Shown piece by piece: positions 53,671 to 63,335 of a stretch of 64,000 nucleotides of DNA (within the stretch, counting starts at the first letter, position 1; every line of letters starts with the position of its first letter). Both the position numbers and the translations under genes were made by a program. The DNA comes from Gottfriedia sp002574545 (GTDB taxonomy: Bacteria; Bacillota; Bacilli; Bacillales; Bacillaceae_G). A model generated the notes under the pieces. That model did no database searches and was not told the origin of the DNA. It saw only the letters and a list, made by a program, of their open reading frames with translations. The DNA lies in assembly GCA_052180195.1 (NCBI GenBank), contig CP197469.1; one strand, 5' to 3'.

Positions 53671-54384
53671 ATGCGAAGTGATATACAACCGAATGAACGA
53701 GCTTTTTCGTCCAAGGAAGTAGCAGAAGAACTGGGGATTGCAACACCTACTGTTCGAAAGTATGGACAAATTTTAGAACGAAATGGATATGAGTTTTTGA
53801 AAGATGGGGATCGGCGTATATTTGTTCAATCTGATATAAGAGTGCTTATAGCGTTACGCGATTCAGATAAGCCACTGGAAGAGACTGCAAAAGACCTCGT
53901 ATTTCAACAAAAAGAAAGATTAGAGGGTTTGGATGAAACACAAATTGCGATATCCGATACCGATACATATGAAAATTTACCACATGACCCAAATCAACTA
54001 AAAGAGTTTTTTAAGTTTTTAGTTAGTGAACTCGCAGCTGCACGTGAAATGAATCTTCAATTGAAAAATGATATGACTGAACTTAAAACGGCCGTTTCCA
54101 GGCTTCAACAAGATCATCATGATATAAGTGCAAATATTGGTAATTCATCTCAAAAAACTTATATCAAAATTGAAAAATTAGCCGAACAACAAAAAATCCA
54201 ATACGAGACATTACTCGAACAAGAAAAACAAAAAATTGATTTTTTACAAGAAGAAATACAAAATATGCGAGAAGAACAGAGAAAAGAATGGCGTTCACAA
54301 GATGATTTTAATAGACGTTTAGAAGTTGTGATTCAAAAGCCGAAAGAAAAATGGGCATGGCTATTCTCTTTATTTAAAAAATAA
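53671..54384 (+). CDS. MerR-like DNA-binding protein with coiled coil (DUF3967 type)
   Basis: A 237-residue protein: N-terminal MerR-type winged helix (FSSKEVAEELGIATPTVRKYGQILERNGYEFLKDGDRRIF, about 12-55), a linker, then a long coiled coil (about 120-220, SELAAAREMNLQLKNDMTELKTAV..., QEKQKIDFLQEEIQNMREEQRKEW) and a C-terminal KWAWLFSLFKK that may touch the membrane. It resembles Bacillus DUF3967/RacA-like proteins. ATG 53671 has AAGGAGG 7 bases before it; an in-frame ATG at 53629 does not. Promoter not identified. Role could be gene regulation or DNA anchoring. Confidence 0.8.
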   Translation: MRSDIQPNERAFSSKEVAEELGIATPTVRKYGQILERNGYEFLKDGDRRIFVQSDIRVLIALRDSDKPLEETAKDLVFQQKERLEGLDETQIAISDTDTYENLPHDPNQLKEFFKFLVSELAAAREMNLQLKNDMTELKTAVSRLQQDHHDISANIGNSSQKTYIKIEKLAEQQKIQYETLLEQEKQKIDFLQEEIQNMREEQRKEWRSQDDFNRRLEVVIQKPKEKWAWLFSLFKK

Positions 54385-54432
54385 AGGATCTATTAAACTC
54401 TTTTTATGCAAAGCTTGTAAAAATTACTATAA

Positions 54433-54468
54433 AGTCGATACTTGCATAAGGCTGTATCGGCTTTTTGT
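54433..54468 (+). terminator. Terminator after the MerR-like gene
   Basis: AGTCGATAC/GTATCGGCT stem with TTTTTG tail. 54470-54775 shows no recognisable gene on either strand. Confidence 0.75.
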
Positions 54469-54775
54469 TTTATATCGTTTGCTGATACGAATTGATATTA
54501 GTTCAACAGTGGTTTTAATAGTAAAAATTCGTAAACTTAACAAAATAAAGTTCCAAAACGATACAGCAGAAATTCCTTGGAAAGTGACATATAACTGGAT
54601 AATGGACGGGTAATAGTTCTCTAATAGTCATAACGTATATAGCATCAAAACCAGAATATATATTTAAGAAATTTGTAGATATTTCCCGGGAATTTGTAAA
54701 AATTTGATATAAAATAAAATCTAAAAACCTGAGTGTTCGTGCTTTTTCAATATTGATTACAATCTTTTGCATTAC

Positions 54776-54808
54776 AAAAAAGCCCCCAATTAGCATAGGG
54801 GGCTTTTG
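54776..54808 (-). terminator. Terminator of the S8 protease gene
   Basis: AAAAGCCCCC/GGGGGCTTTT, a symmetrical ten-base stem with a 10-base loop and T-run on the minus strand, just past the protease stop. Confidence 0.88.
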
Positions 54809-54827
54809 TAAATATAAGAAAGATAGA

Positions 54828-57800
54828 TTATTGTACGCCTAAAGCAATTTTAATGCTTTCTAAAGTAGCAGTTTTATATTGTTTTTGAGGTTCAGGTGCA
54901 TTTTCTACATATTGATTTTGTTTCAGATAATTCTTTTCTACAAAACTCAGATCAGTAGCATCAACTTTTCCATCAAAGTTAATATCTGCCTCTCGTTTAC
55001 TAGTGCCCCAATATGTTTGGATGTATAATGCATCTAAAACATCAATTACATTATCTTGATTCACATCACCAGCAACTGCTTGTTTAATAAAGTAGTTACT
55101 GATGAGTATCTTTTGTTGACCATAGAGAGTGCCTTTATATTCCAAACCGGACATCACCGGGATTTTGACCATAAAGTGACCAGGTAAAGTGAATTCCCAT
55201 GTCCATGAATCGCCAGTTAGAGGTAATTTTGAAATTTTAAATCGATTAATATCCTTTACTAAATTCTTCGTAATATCAAATACATTTCCATTTGATTGTG
55301 TCAGTTTAATGGATGCACCTGAGTTTGGCCAATCCACATTTTTATATATATTTGTTGTACCTGGATTTAAAAATCCTTCAACATTTATCGGACCTTCTAG
55401 TTCAGAGAAGGAAGATAATAATCCCCATGTATAGCCTGCTTTAATTAAATTTGTACTGCCTTCTGATGTGTTAATCGTAACTGTTGGGTCTAGTTTAATA
55501 GATGTACTAAAAGTAGTATCCTTCACTTTTAAAGTAAGATCGACAGCAGCCACTTTATCGTCTATTTGAGTCGCTGATGGTAGATCCAATTTTACAGTTG
55601 GACTACTTGAATTCGTAAGAGTCACTTTTGCATCTCCGTATTGACTTAACTCCGCATTTGGTTTAGCATCGACAATCTCAAAGTTTTTATCTAGATTAGC
55701 GAAAGTCCAACTTGCCGATGATAGTGAAGAAATATTATCTAATTTTAAAGTTGCTTTTACCGTATCCCCCATCGTTACTTCATTGAGTGGGCTGGTGATA
55801 TAAGCGTTTGGTGTACCTTCTTTGATAAAATAAAATTGTTTTTTTACAGGACTGTTTCCAGCCACATCTTTACCTTTTACTGTAAAACTTTGAACTGGGT
55901 ATTCTGGATGCATAACAATATCTTCAGTAAACTTTCCATCTTTATCCATGGATATAGGATTGGATTCAGCTGAGCTAATAAATGAATATTGGAAGGCAAT
56001 ATCGGTTAAATCTACATCCATACCCGCATCTTGCATTTCCTTCACCTGTGGATCGGTTACTTGCATTGAAAATGGATAACTTGCTTGGCCAGGTTTGTAT
56101 TCGTGAAATGGTGATTCTTGATCTAAAGAAGTAGTAACTTCTGGTTGTTCAATATCTACATAATGATCAAGATAGCTTGTAAAAGTTTTACCCGTCAATG
56201 AAGTTGAAATCAACTTTATCTTGTAGTAACCTGGTTTTGCGTTTTGAGCAATACTAGAAATCGGATGATCAGGATCACCAGTAAATGGATAATAACTACC
56301 AAGTATACTAAGCATTGAAATAATCCATGTATCTGGATTAAGTTTAGAAAGATCAATTGATGTTGCATAACCTAGATCTTGACCTGTTTTTCCATCTTGC
56401 CACACGATATCCATTTTTTTCATAGGTGTTTTCATTATAAAAGATAGTGTAGGTGAAACATTACCAGAAGCCATTCCCATCGGTTCTGTTTGCGAAATTC
56501 TATACTCTAGAGTAGTAGAGGCTTTATTTAACGCATATCCATAAAAGCCTTCTTCTATTGCTCGTATACTAAATGGGACACGATATTGCTCGTTTTTATC
56601 TTTTTGGTTTGTTAGGATAATATAACCAGTATAGATGCCTTCTTTTGCTGTTTTCGGAAAAGTAAGCGATACGTTAACTTTTTTCGTTTCATTTTTCTTT
56701 ACTTGAATCACTGGATTAATCGCTAATTTTACGCCATTTGTTGTTGGATCAGAGCCACCTTTAATTAATTGGAAATGAACATTTGCACTAAAGGTTTTAT
56801 TCTCATTCTTAAAGTTTTGCAAAGTGATTGGTTTCTTAATTGAATGATCAGTACCTGTATAAAGCTCACCAAAGCTTAGGCCACCTGTTTGTTCTTCTAT
56901 ACTGATCATTTCTTCCCCATAAGGAATAAGCGTTTCATCTTGAACTTGAACTTTCATACTAGGATGAATTGCTTCGTAAGGGTCAACTCTTCCTGCCCCT
57001 TGCTCAAAAGTAAGATAGTCTCCATTTAGTGGTTCAGCTGTATTCATTAATAGAGTTTTGATATCACTTGGTTGTAGGTTTGGATTTGCTTGCAACATTA
57101 ATGCCGATATACCCGCTACATGTGGTGTTGCCATTGATGTTCCATTCATTCGAGCATAAGCACCTGAGTAATCAGTTGATGTACTTGAGTTAGTAATATA
57201 AGCAGGTACAGTGGACAGAATACTCACACCAGGTGCAACTATTTCTGGCTTTACATCAAACGTTTTTAATGCCGGACCACGTGAGCTAAAATCAGCTAGC
57301 TTATCTCCCTCAGTTTTAGAAACTGTTACATCCGTAAAGGTAAACTTGTTATTACCTGCAGCTACTTTCGTCTTTAAGACCTGCCCATCTTGTTGCGTTA
57401 CAGAGAAAGTAGGAATAAAACCACTTGCCTCGCCAAGATATGCTCCAACATGACCTTCTACATTGTTATAAAGTAAAACTGCTTTTGCCCCATATTTTTT
57501 TGCAAATTTAATTTTATCAACTAGTGCATAGGAACCGCGTTCAACTAATGCGATTTTGCCTGTTACATCTTTATTTGCGTAGTCAGCATCTCCACCTAAT
57601 CCAACATCAACCATTTCAAGACTTTTCCCTTTGAATGTTGTTAGATCATCGGAAAAACTTCTTGCCATCGTTTGTAGTTCAATTGAAGATTCAGTTCCGA
57701 TATTGCCCTTTAAAGTTGTAATTGGCATGGAAACATCACTAGCACCAACAGTAAGTGCTAAAGCCGCTGAACCTGGAGATCCTATTGAATAGAACCCAGG

Positions 57801-59021
57801 TCCAGAGTTTCCAGCTGCGACCACTGCTGTTACACCACTTAAAACAGCATAGTTAATCGCTGTACTAGTTGGAAAATATGGATCATTAAGAGCAGCACCT
57901 AATGAAAGATTCATAACATCCATATCTGCTATTACTGCTTGATCGATTGCAGCAATAATATTTGAGGAAATGCCAGAACCGTATGGACCTAATACACGGT
58001 ATACATAAAGGTCCGCGTCTGGAGCTATACCTTTTACGGAAATATCACTATTATTTTTTGCCTGTGAAGCGATTGTACCAGATACATGTGTACCATGTTC
58101 CGTGTAATAGGCAGAACCGTTTGCATCAAATTCAGCTGATCCTGATTTTTTCCAATCTTCATAGGTTGTTTCCATCGGATCATTGTCATTATTTACGAAG
58201 TCATATCCGCCTTTGTAGGCATCTTTTAGGTCAGGATGATTGTAGTCAATACCTGTATCAATAACAGCTACTTTTACTCCATCACCAGTTATGCCTTCTT
58301 TATGTAACTTATCCACACCTAAAAATGAAACAGGATCACCAGTCACAGTAGACTCCGTTTTTTCCGGTTTACCGGATTTCCCTTTAGACTTCAAAATAGA
58401 AGGGGGCTCGATCGTAAATGTTGTATCCTTGTAAATTGCTTGTACAACATCTGACTGCATGAGTGATTCAACCTGATTTGCCGGTACTGTCATGGAAACT
58501 CCATTATAGGAATTTTTGAATGAATGCTTGATTTGATAAGGCGTATCTACTATATTTAAACCTTTTCCAGTAGATGGAGCTGATCGTTGCATACTTTTAT
58601 TTGCAGGGAGTATTTGTTTGAGATCATTTATAAATGTTGTGTGTTCTTCATCTACTTTGCTTTGTGCTACCTCTCTTGTTAATGATTTTCCCTCCAAAGC
58701 AGCATTCAGAACAGCTATTTGTTCTGGTTTTGATTTAAACTGAACGATAACAGAAATCGCTTTGTCTTCTTTCAGCTCTTTTTCATCAAATCCTTGGAGT
58801 CCATATTGTTCCTTTGCTTCAGATTTGTGTAAGGCCGCTCGTTGTTCATCCGTTAAGGATGCTAGAATTTTTTCGGCATTGCTTTGTGTAATACTTTTAG
58901 TTTTTGCTGATGCATGAATTAAACCAGTGTGCGTCGATGGGAGAATTAGTCCTAATGTTAATACTACAGGGGTTGATTTTTGGATTGTTTGACTAAGCCA
59001 TCGATGTTTTTCCTTTTTCAT
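54828..59021 (-). CDS. Extracellular S8 serine protease, Vpr-like, with C-terminal dockerin
   Basis: A 1397-residue secreted subtilase. Signal peptide (about 1-38), I9-type propeptide (about 85-205), catalytic domain with D255 (VIDTGIDYNHPD), H309 (EHGTHVSGT), oxyanion N405 (AAGNSGPG) and S629 (NGTSMATPHVAG), interrupted by a PA insert (about 440-560) as in Vpr. Long beta-sandwich region (about 680-1310) with Fn3-like and cohesin/cadherin-like modules, then a type I dockerin (about 1318-1365: GDVNQDNVIDVLDALYIQTY, ADINFDGKVDATDLSFVEKN) and a short basic tail. Dockerins are unusual outside cellulosomal clostridia; here they may bind Ca2+ and an unknown cohesin-like module. AGGAAAA precedes the ATG. 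Divergent from an XRE-TPR regulator, which may control it. Confidence 0.93.
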   Translation of the reverse strand: MKKEKHRWLSQTIQKSTPVVLTLGLILPSTHTGLIHASAKTKSITQSNAEKILASLTDEQRAALHKSEAKEQYGLQGFDEKELKEDKAISVIVQFKSKPEQIAVLNAALEGKSLTREVAQSKVDEEHTTFINDLKQILPANKSMQRSAPSTGKGLNIVDTPYQIKHSFKNSYNGVSMTVPANQVESLMQSDVVQAIYKDTTFTIEPPSILKSKGKSGKPEKTESTVTGDPVSFLGVDKLHKEGITGDGVKVAVIDTGIDYNHPDLKDAYKGGYDFVNNDNDPMETTYEDWKKSGSAEFDANGSAYYTEHGTHVSGTIASQAKNNSDISVKGIAPDADLYVYRVLGPYGSGISSNIIAAIDQAVIADMDVMNLSLGAALNDPYFPTSTAINYAVLSGVTAVVAAGNSGPGFYSIGSPGSAALALTVGASDVSMPITTLKGNIGTESSIELQTMARSFSDDLTTFKGKSLEMVDVGLGGDADYANKDVTGKIALVERGSYALVDKIKFAKKYGAKAVLLYNNVEGHVGAYLGEASGFIPTFSVTQQDGQVLKTKVAAGNNKFTFTDVTVSKTEGDKLADFSSRGPALKTFDVKPEIVAPGVSILSTVPAYITNSSTSTDYSGAYARMNGTSMATPHVAGISALMLQANPNLQPSDIKTLLMNTAEPLNGDYLTFEQGAGRVDPYEAIHPSMKVQVQDETLIPYGEEMISIEEQTGGLSFGELYTGTDHSIKKPITLQNFKNENKTFSANVHFQLIKGGSDPTTNGVKLAINPVIQVKKNETKKVNVSLTFPKTAKEGIYTGYIILTNQKDKNEQYRVPFSIRAIEEGFYGYALNKASTTLEYRISQTEPMGMASGNVSPTLSFIMKTPMKKMDIVWQDGKTGQDLGYATSIDLSKLNPDTWIISMLSILGSYYPFTGDPDHPISSIAQNAKPGYYKIKLISTSLTGKTFTSYLDHYVDIEQPEVTTSLDQESPFHEYKPGQASYPFSMQVTDPQVKEMQDAGMDVDLTDIAFQYSFISSAESNPISMDKDGKFTEDIVMHPEYPVQSFTVKGKDVAGNSPVKKQFYFIKEGTPNAYITSPLNEVTMGDTVKATLKLDNISSLSSASWTFANLDKNFEIVDAKPNAELSQYGDAKVTLTNSSSPTVKLDLPSATQIDDKVAAVDLTLKVKDTTFSTSIKLDPTVTINTSEGSTNLIKAGYTWGLLSSFSELEGPINVEGFLNPGTTNIYKNVDWPNSGASIKLTQSNGNVFDITKNLVKDINRFKISKLPLTGDSWTWEFTLPGHFMVKIPVMSGLEYKGTLYGQQKILISNYFIKQAVAGDVNQDNVIDVLDALYIQTYWGTSKREADINFDGKVDATDLSFVEKNYLKQNQYVENAPEPQKQYKTATLESIKIALGVQ

Positions 59022-59417
59022 AGTTTTCCTCTTTTCATTGTGTAATTAAAAACTTCCAAAAAGTTTGTTTTAAATTTTCGGAAAATTTCTACACTATTTA
59101 CTTTAATAATCAGATTAATAGTTTGCAAAGGGGGTTATTGTAAGGACTATTAACCTAGTATTCTCCTGTAAAATGCTTTAAAGTTAAGTTTAAATGCTTT
59201 GCAGTATTTAAAAAGGTTAGAAAAGTAACAATCTGTTTTGGGGTTTTTGTCTTTATCTCTAGCTATTTTTTATGTTAGAAGGCAAAATGAAACTTGATAA
59301 GAATGAAGATATTATTGAAAAAGACAAAATTAGTGATTTAATATAAAAGACAACGATTTAGTATAGGATAAATTAAAGAAAGAAGTTCTTTATCACGTTA
59401 AACAATGGGAGGACAGC

Positions 59418-60662
59418 ATGATCCAAGGGAAAATTATAAAATTTTACCGTGAACTTCAAGGTTTAAGACAAGCTGACTTGGGGAATCAAATTTGTTCAAG
59501 TACGCACATAAGTAAGATTGAACGTGGTATTACAGAGGTATCTGATGAAACAATTGATTTATTAGCAAATCGACTTCAAATAAATATGCAAGTAGAAATT
59601 GAAACCTATTTAAGTTTGAATTCATTATTAAATGAATGGCATGATTCAATTATCTTAAAACTAAATTCTAAAGCAACAAGTATAAAGACAAAGTTAGAAG
59701 GAATCTTGCTTTTGAAAATCCAAGATTTTTATCGCTTATTCACTTTAGTTTTAACTAGATATTACTTATTAATTGGGGAACAAACTCTTGCTAAAGCTTT
59801 GATAGATGAGATGGATTGTTGGCGTGAACTTTCGCCTTATGATCAGAATATGCTTTACCACATAAAGGGGAAATTTTATCTCGATTATCAAGGTGAATAT
59901 AAACTTGCGATTTCTTATTTAAAGAAAATAAATGTAACTTACTATAATAATCCTGAATATTATTATGATTTAGCTGTTGCCTACATGTGTATGAATTCCC
60001 AAGTACTTGCTTACCATTACGCTAGTAAAGCATTACAATTTTTTAGAAAGGAGAACTGCTTTAATCGAATACTTGAAACTGAAATGTTAATGTTGATTCA
60101 AGTTGAACAAGAAGAAACATTTGACATAAAAGATTCTGGTTATCCAAGACTAATTGAAATGGCTGATAACTTAGGTTTAAATGATCAAAAGGCGAAATTA
60201 CTTCATAATTATGCTTATCTACAATTTCGGAATGGAAACTATGAAAAGGCATTTGATTATTACAGTCAGTCCTTAGATTTACGTGATCGTTCACATCCAC
60301 ATTATCTAGTAACATTAGAAGGTTATTTAAATGCAGCTACGAAGCTAGGCATAAAATCTGAACAAAGCTTAATAAAATTAGCAAAGAAAGGCCAAGCATT
60401 AGCGAAAAAAACAAATGATACTATGTATTTTCACTATTTCCAACTACATCTATTTAAGATTCAACATTTAATAGACGAATACTATCATTATCTAGAGACA
60501 GTAGCATATCCGTTCTTTAAGGAAATGGGCTATGGTCTTGCAACGGAAAATTATGAAATTAAATTGTTTGATTATTATATAGAAAGAGGAGAGGTTGAAC
60601 TTGCTAATCGCTTAACACTCTCAATTGTTGAGCGATATCGAAAAAATAGCAAGCTCGTTTAA
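59418..60662 (+). CDS. XRE-type HTH regulator with TPR domain (RNPP-like, NprR-sized)
   Basis: A 414-residue cytoplasmic regulator: XRE helix-turn-helix at about 5-60 (GLRQADLGNQICSSTHISKIERG) and a superhelical TPR array in the rest (e.g. KLLHNYAYLQFRNGNYEKAFDYYSQSLDLR near 255). Layout and length are those of RNPP quorum-sensing regulators (PlcR, NprR, Rap-like), which bind a small secreted-and-reimported peptide. It is divergent from a secreted protease gene, parallel to NprR controlling a protease. No pheromone gene of the usual kind is found next to it. GGGAGGA lies 6-7 bases before the ATG. Confidence 0.85.
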   Translation: MIQGKIIKFYRELQGLRQADLGNQICSSTHISKIERGITEVSDETIDLLANRLQINMQVEIETYLSLNSLLNEWHDSIILKLNSKATSIKTKLEGILLLKIQDFYRLFTLVLTRYYLLIGEQTLAKALIDEMDCWRELSPYDQNMLYHIKGKFYLDYQGEYKLAISYLKKINVTYYNNPEYYYDLAVAYMCMNSQVLAYHYASKALQFFRKENCFNRILETEMLMLIQVEQEETFDIKDSGYPRLIEMADNLGLNDQKAKLLHNYAYLQFRNGNYEKAFDYYSQSLDLRDRSHPHYLVTLEGYLNAATKLGIKSEQSLIKLAKKGQALAKKTNDTMYFHYFQLHLFKIQHLIDEYYHYLETVAYPFFKEMGYGLATENYEIKLFDYYIERGEVELANRLTLSIVERYRKNSKLV

Positions 60663-60682
60663 GTCAAATTGATTCTTTAGGG

Positions 60683-60712
60683 CCTTGTATGTAATATAGG
60701 GCTTTTTATTTT
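60683..60712 (+). terminator. Terminator of the XRE-TPR gene
   Basis: GCCTTGTAT/ATATAGGGC stem containing two wobble pairs, then TTTTT. Downstream, 60750-60920 carries an open frame of about 50 codons without a good start, not recognised. Confidence 0.6.
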
Positions 60713-60922
60713 AAGTAAGAAAATTAATTTTAAGAACTGTTTGAACTAAAAAAGGCTGTCTAATTAGACAACCATTAGGAAGACTTATTGAACAAACGCA
60801 TGATGAACAAAAAGTAATTTATGACTATTTGAATATATTTTCTAACCATGAAAATAATTGTCTTATAAATTTGCGAAACACTGTAAATCTTTATTTTTCC
60901 CAATCACTAAAATAGCGGTCTC

Positions 60923-62107
60923 TTAATCAGTAGGATATGGTTTCGATCTCATTCCGACATTATTAATTTGAACGTCGACAGTCACTGTAACTTTTGCTTT
61001 TTTAAATGTTTCATTCCAATTACGTTCATATTTTTTATAAACTTTTGGATTAACCATGTATAATTTTTCACCAAATCCAAATGCATCTCCACCGAGTTTT
61101 TTAACTTCAGATATTCCTTTTTCGATTGATTGTTTTATAACATTTTCAGCAGACTTTTCGTATTTATGAAGAGTGATTGCTTTATCAAAATTGTCATTAC
61201 AAAGTACCTCGTCAATATGACCAATTGATTTAACTTTTATATTTATGATTGGAATATCGTTCTTCATTTTTATTTTGGTTTTTGATTTTACCCGAGAAAG
61301 CTCCATCGAATCATAATCTTTTTTATTACATGGTATTTGTATATTCATTTCGTTGATCAGATTATCAATAATTTGGATTGATTTTGCTGGTGGTCCATCT
61401 AACCAACCGGCTAATTTTCCGTCTTTAAATATCCCTATGCCATTTATAAGATCGTAACTTGACTTGATTCGTTCCATATTTTCAAGTGTCTGTGATGTTT
61501 TCGTTTCATTTTTAAAAATTACACCATTTATGACGGGTTCTCTTCCACTACTAGAAATTGCAGAAATAGCCTCATGCATTAATGTTTCATGGTTCTCACC
61601 TAAAAGTGCTGATGTATTTTTAATTTTACCTACAATTGATTTAGCAGATATTTTATCAAGTGGTGCAATATTATTCATTATTTTATCTACGCTGTCATTT
61701 CTTGCAATAATGACAGGAATATTTACACGAATTTTAGAATCCCTTTCAAACACATCGAAAATATTTTTCAGTGATTTTTCTTTTGCTAATGTTTCACCTA
61801 TAATAACAAGGGCAACATGTGAATAAATATTTGATCGAGATCCTTTCTTTGAGATATTTCGTGCAGCTTCCGAAATTGTTCTACCTTTCTCCATTAATGC
61901 AATGACTGGAATACCTTGAGAACCTTGCTGTGTTGCAAGTGCACTAGGATTAATAATTTGAATGATTGTTTGATATTTTTTTTCTTTTGGTAAGTAATCA
62001 ATCCCCATTGCATTCACAATCGAAATTTGGTTTAATTCTTTATAGTTAGAGCAACCACATAAAAGTATACTTACAATAAGAAATGAAATAAAAAATTTCT
62101 TTTTCAC
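60923..62107 (-). CDS. Ger(x)C-family spore germination lipoprotein
   Basis: A 394-residue GerAC/GerKC-type lipoprotein: signal peptide with lipobox ending in C19 (LLCGC), then the Ger(x)C N-terminal domain (SNYKELNQISIVNAMGIDYL, GRTISEAARNISKKGSRSNIYSHVALVIIGETLAKE) and C-terminal domain (GISEVKKLGGDAFGFGEKLY). It would sit on the outer face of the spore inner membrane as the C subunit of a nutrient germinant receptor. GTG start with TTGGAG upstream. Usually preceded by A and B subunit genes; neither is present here, so it is an orphan or the remains of a ger operon. Confidence 0.9.
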   Translation of the reverse strand: MKKKFFISFLIVSILLCGCSNYKELNQISIVNAMGIDYLPKEKKYQTIIQIINPSALATQQGSQGIPVIALMEKGRTISEAARNISKKGSRSNIYSHVALVIIGETLAKEKSLKNIFDVFERDSKIRVNIPVIIARNDSVDKIMNNIAPLDKISAKSIVGKIKNTSALLGENHETLMHEAISAISSSGREPVINGVIFKNETKTSQTLENMERIKSSYDLINGIGIFKDGKLAGWLDGPPAKSIQIIDNLINEMNIQIPCNKKDYDSMELSRVKSKTKIKMKNDIPIINIKVKSIGHIDEVLCNDNFDKAITLHKYEKSAENVIKQSIEKGISEVKKLGGDAFGFGEKLYMVNPKVYKKYERNWNETFKKAKVTVTVDVQINNVGMRSKPYPTD

Positions 62108-62472
62108 ATTTTATTCTCCAATATCTTGGCTTTTTTGTATTCCTCAAAAGGTTCATGCTTATAATTTTTCCATTTTTTATAATAAAATGTATCATGTTTT
62201 AAAGTCCGGAGTAGAAACAAATTCATATATAACATACAAATGAGTGATTCAAAGAGTGAACAAGGATCAAAACCCTCTCTGTAAAACCCCACTTTACTGT
62301 CAAAATTTCACTTTGAAATATCCTCTTTTAATCTAAAGTTGCAAGTTTCTAGCATTAATAACCCCCCATTGAAGAGTAATTTCCTAGAGATTCTGATTAG
62401 TTCAGAAAGATTTTTCAGAATATTAAGAAAGGGAAGTCTCTCTATATATTTAAGTCTTCTAGGAGGAAAAAG

Positions 62473-62565
62473 ATGGGGAAAAATAGACAAAAACATAAAA
62501 CTGTAAAAAGTTTAGCAGTTTTCGCTTTAACATCTTTTGTCAATTTAAATAGAAAGACTTTTTAA
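62473..62565 (+). CDS. Possible 30-residue peptide gene
   Basis: ATG with a strong AGGAGG (62461-62466) 6 bases before it, encoding a short peptide with a basic start (MGKNRQKHKTVK) and a hydrophobic middle (SLAVFALTSFV), closed by TAA and followed 17 bases later by a strong terminator (62582). The combination of RBS, short frame and terminator suggests a real small gene, possibly a signal-peptide-like or small membrane peptide. Not recognised; could be chance. Confidence 0.4.
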   Translation: MGKNRQKHKTVKSLAVFALTSFVNLNRKTF

Positions 62566-62581
62566 TAATTGGTGCAGCAAA

Positions 62582-62612
62582 AGACTCATGGAATAATTCA
62601 TGAGTTTTTTTT
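62582..62612 (+). terminator. Terminator after the 30-residue frame
   Basis: AAGACTCATG/CATGAGTTTT stem with long T-run. Between it and 62948 no gene is visible. Confidence 0.85.
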
Positions 62613-62948
62613 ATTAATCATAGCAAATAAAGGGTTAATGACTTAATTTACAAAACTCATAAACAAAATCAAGGTTAAAATATCCTAATAAACTCTTGGG
62701 AGGTATGACATAGTTTTTGTAGAATTTTATCTATTTATGGCATTGTATAAAAATGGAGACCAAAAGGTAGAGAACTACTATTTTAGAATCAATATTAAGT
62801 AAAAGACAGAAATAGATCATTGAGGAAAACCATTACTTGAAAAAAATAATTAGTCTAAAATAAATAAATTGAGTAGATTTTAAAATAAAGTAAGTAGGTA
62901 ATAGATGAATGGCACGGTTTTTTAATTGATTTTATCATGTTTTTTTGT

Positions 62949-62963
62949 TGGCATGATTTTTGC
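62949..62963 (+). promoter_or_regulatory. Sigma-54-type promoter upstream of the permease gene
   Basis: TGGCAT (62949-62954), five bases, TTGC (62960-62963): matches TGGCA[C/T]-N5-TTGC. About 370 bases before the permease ATG. Bacillus sigma-54 promoters often drive amino-acid use genes. No clear activator site was found nearby. The leader 62975-63335 shows an AAGGAGG at about 63030 without a usable start codon. Confidence 0.6.
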
Positions 62964-63335
62964 TTAATGATTAGTAGGGAGAGATAAGGTTATACTCTCA
63001 TTTGTTCCTGTAAGAGATGAATCAGAAGAAGGAGGTGTTTTAGAAGAAAAAAATTCATAGGTTCTTACTCACTCGTTTTAAAGGCAACTAGAAATTTGTT
63101 TAATAACGTAATTAAGTAGAAGAGAAATATCAAAAAATGGGACAACCCTCTATTCTTCTTTTTATGCGAAATCTATAGCCTTTTTAACTCGGCTTTTCTT
63201 TGTTTAGTTTCTGTAGTGTTTTTAGAGTGTATTAGAAAATGTAAAGGCTTACAAAAGTTTGTGCTATTTTAGTAATATGTTTTCTATTATTTCGTTTTAT
63301 TTTTTCTGAATATTCTAAAATAAAGGTGGGTCAAT

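Noticed and set aside
54515..54796. 93-codon minus-strand frame between the MerR-like gene and the protease gene
   Set aside because: Overlaps the protease terminator hairpin and has no ribosome binding site or family features.
59272..59346. 24-codon frame MLEGKMKLDKNEDIIEKDK... between protease and XRE-TPR gene, considered as pheromone precursor
   Set aside because: No hydrophobic signal segment and no clear ribosome binding site.
60750..60915. Open frame of about 50 codons after the XRE-TPR gene (RQPLGRLIEQTHDEQ...)
   Set aside because: No start codon with a ribosome binding site and no recognised family; possibly a relic. The region begins with GGCTGTCTAATTAGACAACC, which looks like an IS-type inverted repeat but is unsupported otherwise.
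62104..62292. A 62-codon minus-strand frame just upstream of the Ger(x)C gene
   Set aside because: No recognisable domain or convincing ribosome binding site; its end overlaps the next start only by position. Could be a relic of a ger gene, but nothing supports it.
62965..63335. Possible T-box, riboswitch or leader peptide before the amino-acid permease gene
   Set aside because: No T-box sequence, specifier hairpin or terminator is visible, and the AAGGAGG near 63030 is not followed by a usable frame.
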